Of a DNA stretch of 64,000 bases, positions 1-13,494 are shown in pieces. Where the stretch lies: NCBI GenBank assembly GCA_003116995.1, contig BDSL01000027.1:558001-622000 (forward strand). The letters run 5' to 3'. The stretch is from Yamagishiella unicocca (taxonomy: Eukaryota > Chlorophyta > Chlorophyceae > Chlamydomonadales > Volvocaceae). Every line of letters begins with the position of its first letter. The first letter of the stretch is position 1. The notes beneath the pieces were generated by a model, which saw only the letters and a list, made by a program, of their open reading frames with translations, did not search any database and was not told the origin of the DNA. The position numbers and the translations under genes are program-made.

Positions 1-3000
1 ATGGAGGAAATTAATACCAGGCGCGTTGCATTGGACACCATCGACCATTCAGCGACTTGAATGACGGCCAACACCTATCTCAATGTTTGGCTGCATCGAA
101 CGGCCCCAACTGCTGCCGAGAGAGTCACCTACCTACGATGAAAAGCAAGTGTTGAAAAGCGTTTTGTGACTCACTCTTTGTGGGTCGTGCGGGATGAAAC
201 CCTAAAACCTCAAAACCCTACCTATGCCACTACCCGCATTTCTCCGCTACCCCAGTGATTAGGGATTATGGCTTGCAGGTGAGAGCGAATTCTTGAGGTT
301 TGCCTTCCGAGAACGGATTCCTTCGGAGGGTCCCCCACAGAGCAAACGAAGCTGGTCAAGCCCTGTTATGTGACACCCAATCAAACATTTACCGACGGGC
401 TTTCTAAAGCTTCGAACTGGACGGCTGTCGTACGCGCCCTCCATTTCCGGCTTGCACCTCCCCTTTGTTGCAGGAATGTATTCGGAGCTGGAGCCATGAG
501 TTCACCATTCTTTGCGTCATGCCAGCTTGGCTAGACATCACGTCTGAAGCGGCCATTTATGTTGTAGCTAGCGAGCATCAGACAATGGCATATAGTGTCC
601 GAATCATCGCACACGGCAGGGCTCTTCATAGTCATCCGAGGAGCTGTAGTGTGTGCGTTGTGCGTCCATCCGCATCGCTACTGCAACAACTTACCAGTGA
701 AGCAGCACCGTAGGCCAGCAGGGCGTCACGAGGATCAGCAGGAGCTAGGAGAGACCCGCTGAACGCCAAGGGAGGTCTTTCGGGTGATGAATCCACTGCC
801 CTCAACCTACGCCCGGCTAACTCTCCAGCATCCGTGCCCCGCGTGCCTAGCTCGATGGTGGCATCCGTCACAGCAATTGGCTTATCGGCGGATCCGTCAC
901 CGTCGCCAAGCCCAGACGTGGGTTTGCCGCCGTCGCCATCCGGTATAACGCTGGGAATAGCAATTGGCTTATCGGCGGATCCGTCACCGTCGCCAACCCC
1001 AGGCGTGGGTTTGTCGCCGTCGCCATCCGGTATAACGCTGGGAATAGCAATTGGCTTATCAGTGGATCCGTCATCGCCGCCAAGCCCAGACGTGGGTTTG
1101 TCGCCGTCGCCATCCGGTATAACGCTGGGAATAGCAATTGGCTTATCAGTGGATCCGTCATCGCCGCCAAGCCCAGACGTGGGTTTGTCGCCGTCGCCAT
1201 CCGGTATAACGCTGGGAATAGCAATTGGCTTATCAGTGGATCCGTCATCGCCGCCAAGCCCAGACGTGGGTTTGTCGCCGTCGCCATCCGGTATAACGCT
1301 GGGAATAGCAATTGGCTTATCGGCGGATCCGTCACCGTCGCCAACCCCAGGCGTGGGTTTGTCGCCGTCGCCATCCGGTATAACGCTGGGAATAGCAATT
1401 GGCTTATCAGTGGATCCGTCATCGCCGCCAAGCCCAGACGTGGGTTTGTCGCCGTCGCCATCCGGTATAACGCTGGGAATAGCAATTGGCTTATCAGTGG
1501 ATCCGTCATCGCCGCCAAGCCCAGACGTGGGTTTGCCCCCGTCGCCATCCGGTATAACGCTGGGAATAGCAATTGGCTTATCAGTGGATCCGTCATCGCC
1601 GCCAAGCCCAGACGTGGGTTTGTCGCCGTCGCCTTCTTGGCCACTGCCGTCCTCTGTCGCCGTTGGCTTCAGCTGTGCTGCAGCCATGGCTTGTGGTGCG
1701 TGGTGCAGCAAGACAGCTGCAACCATCGCACGCCACTCTCGCCTTGGAATGACCAATGTGACGTTCCGAAGGACCAGCGTGGGAGGAAGCTGAATGGTAG
1801 TACCAGTGTTGTTCCAACTCGACAGTATTGTGGGTATATCGGTAGGTTTCAGGTTATTTTGCAAGTCCTCACTTGATCTGCATGCATGGACAGGCGGCGC
1901 TTAGACATAGGAGTGCCAGGAGGGCACACACGTACTTCGGCTGCAAGCAAGTTGTATTTTTGAAGGCAGGTTGGTTACTTCGGCTGGCGGACAGCCGGCA
2001 ACACGCGTCCAGATTGCGCAGCAAAACGAACTTTTCAGCACTTCCGTTGCGGCCCCTATAGGCCCCTTCACCGCCCAGACGCTTAGCAGCTGCTGGGCGA
2101 AGATTCACGCTTGGTTCCATACTGATAGTCATGGTAGCACACTAACCGATGCCCCAACCGCCGAATGTTTCCTGGCTTCCCGCCCTTTACTCTTCCCCAC
2201 TGCGACTCCAGAAGACACATCCCAAGAACGAGGCTCGAATCGACTTTGTGCATCCCCTTACGATTCAGGTACAATGCATATCGGGCCTTACGTCCTTTAT
2301 GAGCCGGAATCTACACCGTTTATCCACCTAAAACCCATAACCCACGGGATCGCCGCCATGCCGTTGCCATGGACGCGCCCTCCCCACGGCACACGCTTCC
2401 CTTCTTCGACCGCCCCAACCACTCCCCTCCTCTCCTCTCGGAGTCATGCCGCACCTGGCCGTTTGGAAGTACCACATTGGCAGGGCGCTGTTCAGCCAGC
2501 CCGCATCGATGCTGCTTAACGTTGGACCTGGAGAGCCCTGTGGGTACGTCCCCCCTGGAGCGAGGTTGTACAACACAAGGTTCCGAAGAGTGATGGGCCT
2601 GACTGAACTGATGTGGCTTATGCCGCCCTGATGAGCATCGACACAAGGGCGGGAGGGAAGAGGTGTTTGGGCGCGACCGTTGGGTTACAGCACGTGCTCC
2701 TGCAGTGAGCTGCAAAGATGCCACTACCGGTGATGGCCCAAACCGGCCAAGCGACCGTGTGGGATACAAACGACGCAATCATGGCTAACGGTGGAGCCAT
2801 CAGAGGGGCCCCAATCCGCCCCACATAGGCAGCGACCGGACTGCGAGGCAAGTGTCGATACGGTTCGCTTTGCGGTTGACTTAGCCCTGCTCAATCCTGC
2901 TACAGCTATCACATATTTAGCAGCAATAGCAGGCGAACTTGATGGTAGTCTTATTTTTTCACTCTTAGCTAACGGACGTCGTCACTAGCTGAGGAGGATG

Positions 3001-6000
3001 GCCGCGTCCCCACGCGGGCCGTTCGAGCACATCGCGTCTTGCCAGAACCCCTGTTACTTTTTGGCGGCCACACATCGCAAGTAACGGTGTTCTGGTTGAA
3101 GGCGTGCCTCGGCTCCTGGCGTGGCTGATCGGCACGCGCTCTGACATGCCACGTCTCAGGGAATCCCGCTGAGCCAGCAGGGCGTACCGTCTCGTGCCAT
3201 GCCTCCACTACCCTCGGCGGCGGGGGTCCTTGACCGCACCGACCGCACCTCACGCGTTCGTTACCATTGTACGACTGCTGTACGACTGCTGTACGACTGC
3301 TGTACGACCACGTGCGCACCTCAAGGTTGCAGAAGATGCGGCCGCCGGCAAAGTCTCTGGAGCTGCCGTCGACGGCACAAGTATCTGCGGGCGCCAGAGC
3401 GCCACTGATGGAGATCTGAAACGTCTCGAATTCCGGCGCTACCGGAGACGTGAGGGCGTCATCGTTCCTGAAAACGTACGCAACGCCGGGTGAGGGAGCA
3501 CAACCGGCTGTTCGGAGTCGCTCGCAGCAGGGTCAGGGTGTGACTGACACCGATGCCGTCCTATGACCATGCAGCGCCGGTTCCAGTTCGTCCAGACGTG
3601 TTGCTGGGTGTTGGCCCAGAGGCGAGGCGAGCCGTACCTGGCGCTTCTCCTCAGAGCAGACGACATGACGCGCCCAGCTGGACCGTCTCTCGTCCGACTT
3701 CCCTCGTCCCCGTTCCCACGTCCCCCTTCCCTCGACACCTCGCAACCCGTCGCCTCGGTGTTTGCCACAACAGCGCGCAGGGAACTGGTGGCGTGGCCGC
3801 AGCAGCGCGCCCGGCAGACGGTAGCTCTGCCCCCTTGCAAACAACCCCTCAGACCAACAAGCCTCTGTAGACGAACCACATGAAGTCCTGCCCCTATTGG
3901 AGATTATTGAACAGCATCCGTGGGTGCCAGCAAGGTAGTCCTCACGGCCCGTCACTCGTCACTATGCAGCTGCCCACCGTCTCTATTTTCAGCCCTGCTT
4001 ATATGGCAGGTGTACAGATGCGTTCTAGCACCGCCTGCGCAACCGTCTAAGACGTCCACAGTTCCTCGCAATCAAGGGTTTCACGACAACTGTAGGCCAT
4101 CACTGGCGTGCCCAGCAACGCCAAGCCGCCGCCCATTTACCTTAAGAGGAGAAGTGCAGGCTGGTAGCCGGGCGTCGAGTCGCAAGAAGACAAGTCCAGC
4201 AGCGCAGCTTTGAAGCTGGTCCGGACGACGTAGCCTCCAATTCCCTGCAGCCGCAGGCGTCCAAGGGAACGATGGCAAGCACAGTTAACGCGCTGTCTGG
4301 AAGAGCAACCACGGCACTAGTCGGTGACAGCTGTGGCGTCATGTGGACGGTCCTTGCGGATGGACGGTCGTAACTTTGGACTAGCCTTGGACTCCCTTCC
4401 CCTTGCACTTGTCCAGTGGCGTTAGGTATCCTCGAGAGTACGTTCCCCCCACCCACCACAACCGCCACGACCTGTGTATGTCCATGCAGGGCAGAGCAAG
4501 GACGCTCGCTCACGCTGCACACCCAGCGACGCACTCACCCATTGCGCAAACGTCTTCTCGTCTCGTCCCGACAAAAGCTGTGGCAGCCACTCTAGCGACT
4601 GGGGGAGTAGCTCGATGGCGCGGTACGCAGCGGCGTAGCGAGTCGTTGACAGCAACGTGCATGCCGACATGGATACCTGTGGATGGCGGGAAATAAACAT
4701 GAAGACACCCGTTTAGCTCCCCGAGGACTTCTTCGAGGCTTGGCGATAAATCAAAACACACGGAGTATAAAAACAGTGAACTAATAACAAAAGAGGACTA
4801 ATTGAGGCTGAGCGATGAACCACTACAAACATCCGATGTGTACGTAGCCTGTCTCGGGGGTGAGGATGGGAATGTATGGTGGCGTCACGCAGTACATAGC
4901 CCGGTGGGCGAATGGAAGGTACGCGCCGTCCGCGATGAGCCCTTACTACCGTACCAAGATGAGCTGCTGGTACCGTATGTACGGTAGAGGCGTAGTGCTA
5001 CAAATGTACGAAGAAGTGAAAGGACTCCACCGGTGGACAGGCGCCTCCGCCGCACTCAAATACGCGTTTCGCACATGAGCAGTATGGCGGTCCGTTGCTC
5101 GCGTCACACACAAAATAAGATAGCTTCGCGTAATACGCATGGCACCTTACCTGTTAGTGTTGCAAACATAGCGCACGACGCGTTACAGCCCACTAATGAA
5201 CATGGACACATTCGCAACTCAAACGGTACCGGCCGGCCTAGGTGCACAGCAGCAGTCCGCCAACGTACCTCAGACATAAACTTCATCCAATCCACCACGA
5301 GGATGCCTAAGCTGGGGTTGGAATGGTTCTGCGGGCAATGATGCAGCACACGGGCTATGGCGTCGTACATGGCAGTTACAGGGTGTACGGCTGCGGGTAC
5401 AGGCGGGTACAGGGTTGGCAGCAGCGCACCGGCCGCTAGACACGACCACCGCAAGAAACGCAGTTGCTTTGCCCGTAACCGGGAAGGAACACCATCCGCA
5501 GCCACATCTTCCCTTGGCCCCACCATTGGTTTGCAACAAACCTTGAGTCGTATCTCAAAGCTGCCTAGCGGTTTCATCGGCCAAACATTGCTGCTGGGAC
5601 TTGCCGCCTGTGCCAGGAAGTTTATCTCGGGGTCCGGTATGACGAGTGTGCACCGGATCAGCCGTATTTGTGTGGTCATGTTGATGTACGGCGCTGGCTT
5701 ACCCCTGCTTGCAACCGAGGGCCCAGCCATGAGCTCAGCGAGGCCACGATGTCAGGAACACCCATCGACATGATTGGTGCCGCCTAGGTGCACGGGTGGT
5801 GTTCTCGGTAGACAGGCGATATCGATGAATCACAAAAACCCTGAACCCAACCCGTGTGAACTCTGCAAGATCGGTATGGAAACCACGTGTTCGCATATGT
5901 GAACCCTCCCACTCTGCCTGTATTCAGTACGACAAAAGATCCTGAAGACCTGGTTTCGCTACAAGCCGATCACCTGCTTTCGCTAGAGCCCAAATGCCTG

Positions 6001-8534
6001 GGTTCGCTCGAGTCCGACGCGGCAGACAGCTCAAAACGCCCGCCCCTGGCCGCTCCCTCCACCCCTGGCCTCTACCCAAGTGCACGTCTCACCGTCTTAT
6101 GTCAAAGCTGGCAAGTGACGACGACAGCAGACTCATCCCCCCTCTCGGCCGTGTCGGAAGCGGCAGGTTGACAAGGGTCAAATCGAACAGGATGGCAACA
6201 TCGCTTGCCTCGCTGTCCCCTATCCATGCGTCTGCCTGGCCTGCCAAGTCGATGGTGATCCCTCCGAGCGGGTCCCCCAGCAGCACTAGCAGTGTTCCAG
6301 GCAACGACACCTGCAGACGGCACGGAGGTGCAGAGTGAGCCACATGCCTAAGCCACATGTCTTCTGGTGTAGTTGGGACGGTAGGTAAAATGCGAGGCCC
6401 CACCTACCGACCACCTCTGTCCCCCACATGCAAGAATGCCCCCCCGTTGCCGCCATCTTCGTCAACACCCGCCTGCCGACCCACCGGCTTCCAGCTGCCG
6501 TCCGAAGGCAACGTTATGTTGGCGAGGAGGCTGAGGTACAGCATGCCCTTCGTGTCCGTCAGAAGATCCTCCGTAATCGCCCGCAGTTGCGACGAATCCG
6601 TGACAGGCAGAGCAGCGCATGGAAACATGACGACCGCACCAGACGACGCGGCCGTAATCACCACATTGTCCCAATACACGTAGCCGCGTCCGACGGGGTC
6701 CTGAGTCACCAGGCGGCTGATTCGGAGCACGGACCGTTCAATCTCCACGCCCGGATTGTATGGCCAAGCGTTCGCATCGTCACACATTCGCGTTGCGAGC
6801 CCCAACACATGATCGATGTTGAGGAAGAGAGTCACGTTGGTGAGGCGCAATGTGGCACCCTCGCCGACGGAGATCACGCCCCTGGGCGCCAGCTCTGCCA
6901 AGGTGCTTGGGGGCATCGCGCTGTCTATTGTCGATAGGTGCATGGCTAAGGAGGACAGCGTGAGATTCTGACCTGTAGGGGCCACCGGCCGAAGCACAGA
7001 GAGGGAATGAAGCAGGTAGCAGGTAGACAACCAGGAGATGCCGTCCAACAGCTGGTTGGGTAATAAAGCGCAAACGCACGCACGTTTGTGCTACGGTTGC
7101 TGCCCTGCATTCCCTGTCCATGACCGACAGGATGCAATCGTCGTGGGTGCGAACACTAGAGCACGTATACATAAGTACGTAGCTAGCTGTGGGAGAGCTT
7201 GCTCCACCACCCTCGGGTGGGGGTTAAGCGATCTTTTTACGACCTAAAACAAGGCAGAGGTAGGGCCTCATTCGTCAGAGACAGCCGTGTCCCATTCTCT
7301 GGTGTGGGGTTGCCTGCGTTGCCCGGAGCCGCCTCCTCCCTTCCCTTCACGGCCCTCCGACCAACGTAAGCACTACACGACGATCAGATCATTGCCGCGC
7401 ACGGGCGCACGGGCCCTTCCCAAAGCCGCAGACACTGAAACACATTCACCGACCGCGCTTTGACAGCGCGTAGGGGACAGCGCCAGGGCCTCGGCTTCGG
7501 TAAAAACACGTCCAATGACGCAGTCGGCCTGTCTCGGCTGAACGACCGGCACTCGCCCACGGCTTGCGACGAGCGTCACCACGACTGAAGGTATTAATGG
7601 TATCTGTGACTTCATATGCCATTACGTCACAGAGAGGCCATCACGCTCGCTGCACTCAGCTGTCTCGGATCGTCACGACCCACAACGGTATGGATCTACG
7701 TACTCCACGCAACGGACCATCAATCGCTCACCTGGATCCAAGATGATCGCCGGCAGCCCATCTCGCATCTGGGCCGTCATCTGTTGCCATATTATTAAGG
7801 TGAAGGTGGACCCTTCGGCCGGTGAGGGCTGCGTTGCATTAGCAGCGGGGTGCCAATATGCGCCCTCCAGCTCCTGCAGAATATTGCTGGGGACGCTGTT
7901 GCTGTGGCCAGTCACCATGACCGACGTTGTTCCCTTCGGCAGCCGCACTGGTTCGAAGACTGCCTGACCTGGCACAATCGCCACAACGCCCTGGGGCAAC
8001 TCGAGCTTGCCCCCAACTAAATCGTCGAGCGACCATGGTGCTGCGCCTTGAACAGGCAGCGCCAGGCCCAGTGGCTCCGACTGCTGCTCAGGAATCTACA
8101 AGTACGGGAGGGGGCGCAGGGGGCCGGATGGAGATCGGTGGGTGGTGCCACTTCGGCCAGCTGCATTGAGTCATGTGGACACATCGTAAGGCCCATCAGT
8201 GAGAAGACAGTAGTCAGCCCTTCCCTCAGGATCTGCTGCATTTTCGCTATGGATGCGTCTAGGTTCTAGCCGGGGCGGTTCAGCCAGGTAGCATTTATTT
8301 CCATCCAACGCTCAGAAGCGTGCACACATCGCATGGTGTATCATTCAGCAGGCATGCAAAAGGGAATAGCGGGAACCGATCACGTGATTACTGACAGCTG
8401 CATGATCGCAAATACGTCACAAGCATGAGGCAGGTGGTGTCCTGTGCCTTAGTAGCAACCACCTTCTGAAGAGAGCTGGCCTGACATCCTAATACTGCTG
8501 CCACGAAGAACAGCAACACCTTCAGCGCCATCAT
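1..8534 (-). CDS. Receptor-like kinase, left paralogue, ectodomain exons (3' part beyond window edge)
   Basis: Minus-strand multi-exon gene matching, exon for exon, the ectodomain of the complete gene at 31865-47001. Start is the methionine at 8534 (two ATGs in tandem) followed by a hydrophobic signal peptide (ALKVLLFFVAAVLGCQA). Exons inferred from conserved splice sites: about 8424-8534, 8100-8235, 7732-8040, 6485-6972, 6093-6310, 5269-5704, 4539-4676, 4141-4244, 3320-3467, 2455-2627, 695-1871, with a further exon running off the left edge. Exon lengths equal the right copy or differ by multiples of 3, which supports both the models and continued coding constraint. The ectodomain carries several N-glycosylation-type segments (for example LRLTNVTL) and an 87-bp in-frame repeat with 8 full copies. 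Transmembrane and kinase exons, if present, lie outside, so intactness cannot be judged. Exon-1 donor (CTT|GTGAC) is tentative. Confidence 0.7.
877..1640 (-). repeat. 87-bp coding minisatellite, 8 full copies (left receptor)
   Basis: Tandem 87-bp unit inside the exon 695-1871, encoding a 29-residue repeat with core KPIAIPSVIPDGDGDKPTS plus a GDDGS or GDGDGS turn. Eight IPSVIPD cores are present. Because 87 is a multiple of 3, every frame stays open on both strands, giving long spurious ORFs. The paralogous exon on the right has 15 copies. Confidence 0.9.
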
Positions 8535-8694
8535 ATTCCCTGTGTCTGAAGGTTTGATCAAAGGCAACAAGCGGAGTTGACAAAACAGTAATATACGAAC
8601 AAGACAGAAGCTGACTACCGGGTAATCACAGCCCAGTAGGACAAACATATCATGCTTACCCGACCCCAGCAATAACAATAGGTTATTGCCTATT

Positions 8695-8955
8695 GGTATT
8701 ATTCTTAGGGGCGAGACCCCTCAAAACCCCAAGCGTACGGTCGCGTTCTCCTGACAACTTAATATATCTGTGTGAGGTCTACCCAAACGACACAATTATG
8801 CGTTATAGGCCCTCAAAAATCGCAGGATTGCGGACTGTGGACCGACAGCAACGCAGCCCGTACCGGTAGTGCGGCAATAGAAGCCATTGGTCGCGCTTAC
8901 TATGTATTTGGAGAACGTTTGAGAATAGTATTCATGTTGAAGCAGCTAGCTCGGT
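8695..8955 (+). repeat. Dispersed repeat, copy 1 (empty site for the KDZ element)
   Basis: About 160 bp from 8697 onwards (containing GGACTGTGGACCGACAGCAA) recur at about 9499-9658 at roughly 80 percent identity, and the similarity resumes at 16312 on the far side of the KDZ element (GGTCGCGCTAACTATGTATT versus GGTCGCGCTTACTATGTATT at 8889). Copy 1 is therefore uninterrupted, and shows what copy 2 looked like before the transposon inserted. No coding content is visible. Confidence 0.75.
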
Positions 8956-9209
8956 TATTACTCACTCACCTCTACTGGGGTGTGGCCGACAGCGCTCCGG
9001 GGACTCCATCCATCAGCTGAGTTTTGTACATGTTTATGGCTACTCCGGCTAGGTTTTATAGCATAATGCAAGTGTTAATAAGGGATGATGCTGTAGCGGG
9101 ATTTTCCCGACGAGCTCGTACATATGTACCGCCGAGACCTCGTACATTTGCCGCAAAGATGGGTCCGTGACGAAGGTGGTCGTGTAATTTGGGTACGACT
9201 TTTTGGTTG

Positions 9210-9420
9210 CTAAGGGCCAGTACACATGTGGTAATTTGGCGAATTCGTGGTGCTCGTCCCAGCGAATTGGTGCGACTTGGTCCGAATTGGTCGCGAACCG
9301 AATGGGCCCCCCCCCTTGGCAAAAAAATGCAACATTGGCAAATTCGGCGTATTCGCCCACTTCGCAAATTGGCATTAGTTCGCGTACAAAACGAAATCAC
9401 GAACGTGTTCGTGATATAGG
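9210..9420. repeat. MITE-like AT-rich repeat, inverted relative to 18310-18450
   Basis: The segment with CGAATTGG motifs and a run of C at 9306-9315 matches the reverse complement of 18310-18450 over about 130 bp, including GGCAAATTCGGCGTATTCGC. Its left part (TAAGGGCCAGTACACATGTG at about 9211) also matches about 16907 (TAAGGGCCAGTTCACATGTG). This resembles a PIF/Harbinger-type terminus with a TAA flank, but no paired end was found, so the class is uncertain. Confidence 0.45.
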
Positions 9421-9687
9421 CGTGCCCTATATAACAGGTGTATGTTTATGTTTGGTATGTGCAATGGTTGCTTCGGCTGCTTTGAATATCGTGCTGTTAT
9501 CCTTAGGGGTAGAACCCCTCATAACCCCTAGCGTACGATCACGTAACCCTGACAACTTTATATACTTATGCGAGGTCTACCTAATCGACATAGTTATGTG
9601 CTATAGGCCCTCAAACATCGCAGGGTTGCGGACTGTGGACCGACAGCAACGCATTCCATAGTGCGGCAGTAAAGCCATTGGTCGCGC

Positions 9688-9965
9688 GAGTTATGAATGG
9701 TACCATCCCAATGGCGCCAGGCATGCCTGGGCAATTACCATTGACTCCCCCCAGGCATGCCTAGGCATGCCTGACAACTTGCTTTCTGCACAGCCCACTT
9801 TGTATTGTATTTTCTTATTACGAAATAAGCCTACAGGCAAAGGTCATAGCCCCGCCCCTGAGGATGGGCAAGTTAGGCTTGGGCCTGTCCATCTCAATGG
9901 GCACAGGCATGCCTGAGCATGCCTAGGCATGTGATATCGCGCCCGGGGGTTTCATCAACTTGGCA
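9688..9965 (+). repeat. Left terminal inverted repeat of the KDZ element
   Basis: About 270 bp whose reverse complement matches 16035-16311, including AAGCCTACAGGCAAAGGTCA and a CCCCGCCCCTGAG block. It contains several GGCATGCC palindromes, candidate transposase contact sites. Confidence 0.8.
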
Positions 9966-10726
9966 CTGGGCCAGTCGGACATACTAGGGTGCCCCTAAAG
10001 TGGTTTCTCAAGGTATGGGCGTTTTCTCGCGGCGTGCCTGGGCCTGTCGATCCCAATGGGCACAGGCATGCCTGGGCATGCCTACACATATACGAACGCG
10101 CCTGGGGCTGCATGCACCTGGTTCTGTGCCTGTCAGAGCTGTCACGGAGCCTCGATAGGGTATGTATTGGTGTTGTTTTGGGCCTGTCCATTGTAATGGC
10201 CCCAGGCGTGCCTGGGCATGCCTGGCCATGCCTACACGTGTAATAACGCGCCTGGGGGCTGCAAGCACCTGGTTCTGTTCCTGTTCGAGCTACCAGGCAG
10301 CCTGTGAAGGACCCTGGGCTGGGAACGGGCGTTTTCTTGCGAGCGTGCCCGGGCCTCTCCGTACCAATGGCCCCAGGCGTGCCTGGGCATGCCTAGGCAT
10401 GCCTGCACGTGGCATGCCTGGCCATACCAAACTCCATGCATGCTGGAAATGGAAGTTATGATTGTATGGTACATTGGTGTGTCAAAAGCAAGCAATGAGA
10501 AGTCTTTCATTTTGCAGGGCTGTCCTACTACGGCGTTCAAAAGTGAAATCTAAGTCGAGTCCTTGTTTGAACACAGGACGCTTTTTAAGGTCGAAAAGTT
10601 ATTATAATTATACATGTTGTTAAATAGACATGTTGTAGCAGCCCGCTAAACAGGGGAGGCAAGGAGCGTCCAACTCCGTGCTGTCAATCTACCATTGAAC
10701 TGCTCTGGCCAGACGCACTCTTGAAA

Positions 10727-13494
10727 ATGGAGGGATTGACGGCTGATCAAGCCACAACCAGAGCGGGGCGCATCGTAAAAAAGCTATCATATGTAGAGCC
10801 TTGGGCACAAAAGTCAGAAACGTCGGAAGGCTCGCAAACGGACGCAGACGATCCGAATTCGTCAGAGACCGAGGAGTTCGAGGACAACGTGGTGGACGAG
10901 TCCGCGACAGAAGCCGATGGGGAAGAGTTGCAAACGCGTGGTCGAGGTATGAGTTTTCTCACTTACAAATGTCGCGGACGCCAGTGATGTTATCAACTCA
11001 GGAATTGGTATCGCAGGAACTCGGGATCATAGGACAAATGGAGACGCCCGGTTGACGCAACTGGCGTCGTCCACTCCAAAGGCTGGATGCGCGCCAGACG
11101 ATCCCGGCATGGAAGACTTTGCTGCAGCCATGGAGGCCGCTCAGAAAACAGCTCAGCAGAAGCAAAGTAAGATCCTGTGTTCGATGCTAACGCCAATTTG
11201 CTATTCTGTTAGATACGTGCGGGTGAACTTAATGTTATCATGATGCCCCCCCCACACCCACACGAATGCGTGCAGTGGCACGTGCTCCAAACGGTCAGAG
11301 ACTCCCGGGCGGCAAAGGCCGCATCACCGGCTTTAACCCCCTGGCGCGTGCGGCACGGCTCGAGCACAGTGTCCTTACGGCACCAGGGCAAATAGGTCTG
11401 CTCAGCAGGATGGCCAGGAAAGAGCGGTGCGTGGTGTCCACCTTGCACTACGTGGCTGACGACGGGCAGTCCAAGTCGCTATACGGGTACTCGAGCCACG
11501 AAGTGAAGGACCGCATGCATGGGACCAAGGTCATCGTGGTGGATGAGTCCCATCAGCTGCCGCCGTCACTGCTGCTTGGGGTGCAGTCGCTGCAGTCAGC
11601 CGTGAACATGGTGCTTAGCGCCTCTACGCGGGCGCATCCTGGCTGTTCAGGGGCCCCACAAGATGCCGACAATCCTCGTGAACACCCTGACGGGGCCACC
11701 ATTGCGGCATCAGATCAGCCAGGGCCGTCATCACCCTGTGAGTTGTTGACACCCTCGAGGGGCGCCTAGGCTGTAAATATAGACGCTTGTTCACGATCAC
11801 CGTGTAATGCTAGTCTTGCCTGCTGGCTTTCAAACGTCTGTTGTACATATCGATCACCGTGTAATGCTAGTCTTGCCTGCTGGCTTTCAAACGTCTGTTG
11901 TACATATCGACATCACGCATCACGCACCCTGCCTATTGTTTGTTGTACGTACCACATATCATGCCATGCATCACGCACTGTACCTCGTGTCTGTTGTTCG
12001 AATCACGTTATCATCTATCACGCGCCCTACGTCTCCTCCACTTGCCCACAGGCGATGGACTGGGCCCTTCAAGGGAAAAGGCCGCCGCAGGCTCTCCCTA
12101 TGCATCACGGTCACCAAGCATGCGCGGGGGTCCTACAGTTCAGAGTGAGTAAAATGCCCAACCTCTGCAATGTCCCACACTCTGCTACCTTTTACACCGA
12201 AGGCCATGGCCATGGCGTGTTCCCGGCGTTACTATGAACCAAAAGGGTGTAAGGATGTGGTTTAATTGAGGCCGTCTTCGCAATGTGAACCCTTGCCTCA
12301 GGTTGTCGTGGTCATGGGTGGTGTATGTTGGTGGCACCATGACCATTTCGCTAACCGTTTGCAGGTGTTTGCACCCATTCTCTGCCGGTTTGTGGTGGTT
12401 GAAGGCCGCGCGACAGGAATGGTACTGCCGGCCCGGGCCCTCCACCTATTAGAGGCATCACTAGCAGTCGCTAAGAATTGCTACGCTCCAGTGGACGTAC
12501 CCACCTTCAGCAGCAACACCAGAAGCCGTGGTGACGACCAAGTGTCCGTTTCACCCACCGCAGCTGCGAGTAAGCCATTGTTCGCTGGGGTAGAACCTGT
12601 CTAGCTCATGACAAAGTGCCTGAACGAATGGGTTGTGCCACAGGTGCTGCTTCCACTGAGGAGGACTTCCTCCGCACTGGGCACTACTACCCGAGCCTCC
12701 CTGTGCAGCAACCCCTAAACAGGTGATCACGATTTGGGAGGGGGGGCGCTCTTCTCATGAGGCTTCGGTGCTAACATTTCGGTAATTCAAAATTCAGGTA
12801 CCTGGCAGACTCCCGCTCGCAGAGGGTTGGACGTTGCTGCACCAAGTACAAAAACGACTCAAAGAACCTCAGCTCTGGATTGTTCGTGCTGCACTGCATG
12901 AAGTGCAGTGCTTGCCTAGGGTTCCACATCATGTCGGACCCTGAGTCACCACGGACACTTTTCGAAGTATTGTACACCCGGTGGCGGGTGGCCCCAGATG
13001 TTGTGGTCTACGATAACTGTTGCCACGGTCACACCTATGTCCTCAACCGGGAGCCTCAATGGGCCGCGAACACTCTCTTCCTGATCGACAAGATGCACTT
13101 CAGGGGCCACACTGCGTGCTGCCGGTCCTACAACATTGGCCTGTTCCCTGGCCTTGCGGACCTTAACTCGCAGTTGGCGGAGCAAAGAGTAAGTGGAAGT
13201 CAGTCAGGGCATTGTCAAGGACAGGGAAATCCGTCAGGACAGGGCCATGCAGCGGGGTCTGGGGTACAAGACGGTTGGTATCAAAAACACTGTTCCCTTA
13301 GCAAACAGACCCATCAATGCGCACGCTCGCCCCTTTCCCCTGTGTTCCATACCCCGCAGAATGCCCGACTGGACATAATAAAGACACACTGCGCCTACAT
13401 GACCCAGCCGGTGTTCCTGATCTACGTGCGGTTCTTTCTGTTCATGACAGCACAACTGCGAAAGCTTGGCAACAAGAGCCTAGGTGGTCGTTAA
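10727..13494 (+). CDS. KDZ-family transposase (multi-exon)
   Basis: Putative transposase of the element at 9688-16311. The C-terminal exons are clear. Exon 12798-13188 and last exon 13360-13494 (stop TAA) join in phase and carry the KDZ core: LHCMKCSACLGFHIM, then ESPRTLFEVLYTRW, then VVVYDNCC, then LIDKMHFRGHTACC, then LNSQLAEQ|NARLD and CAYMTQPVF. The aspartates in YDNCC and LIDKMHF and the glutamate in LAEQ are the expected acidic catalytic residues. Preceding coding pieces are less certain: an acidic N-terminal exon from ATG 10727, a short exon near 11090-11168, an exon at about 11271-11700, one at about 12365-12570, and about 12643-12722, which joins 12798 in phase 2. I did not identify a domain in 11271-11700 (it contains VIVVDESHQLP). 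A stop between pieces in earlier exons would mean the copy is dead; exon joins upstream of 12640 are unresolved. Confidence 0.75.
11794..11908 (+). repeat. 57-bp direct duplication
   Basis: The block starting CGATCACCGTGTAATGCTAG at 11794 is repeated at 11851, period 57 bp, inside a probable intron or spacer of the transposase gene. Confidence 0.85.

Larger units (their letters stand above)
1..8670. repeat. Left arm of large inverted duplication
   Basis: The reverse complement of this stretch aligns, with substitutions and small indels, to 31735-about 41480. Homology starts about 135 bp upstream of the receptor start codon and continues past the left window edge. Introns align as well as exons, so this is a DNA-level duplication. 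The arm lengths differ mainly through copy number of the 87-bp exon repeat and intron indels. Confidence 0.9.

Noticed and set aside
834..1793. Plus-strand Ser/Pro-rich ORF (and its counterpart 39259-40605 minus)
   Set aside because: Shadow frames of the 87-bp coding repeat; the opposite strand has the splice-consistent receptor frame.
11266..11769. Helicase assignment from VIVVDESHQLP
   Set aside because: Only one DExH-like string; no Walker A or other helicase motif seen. Left as an unassigned part of the transposase gene.
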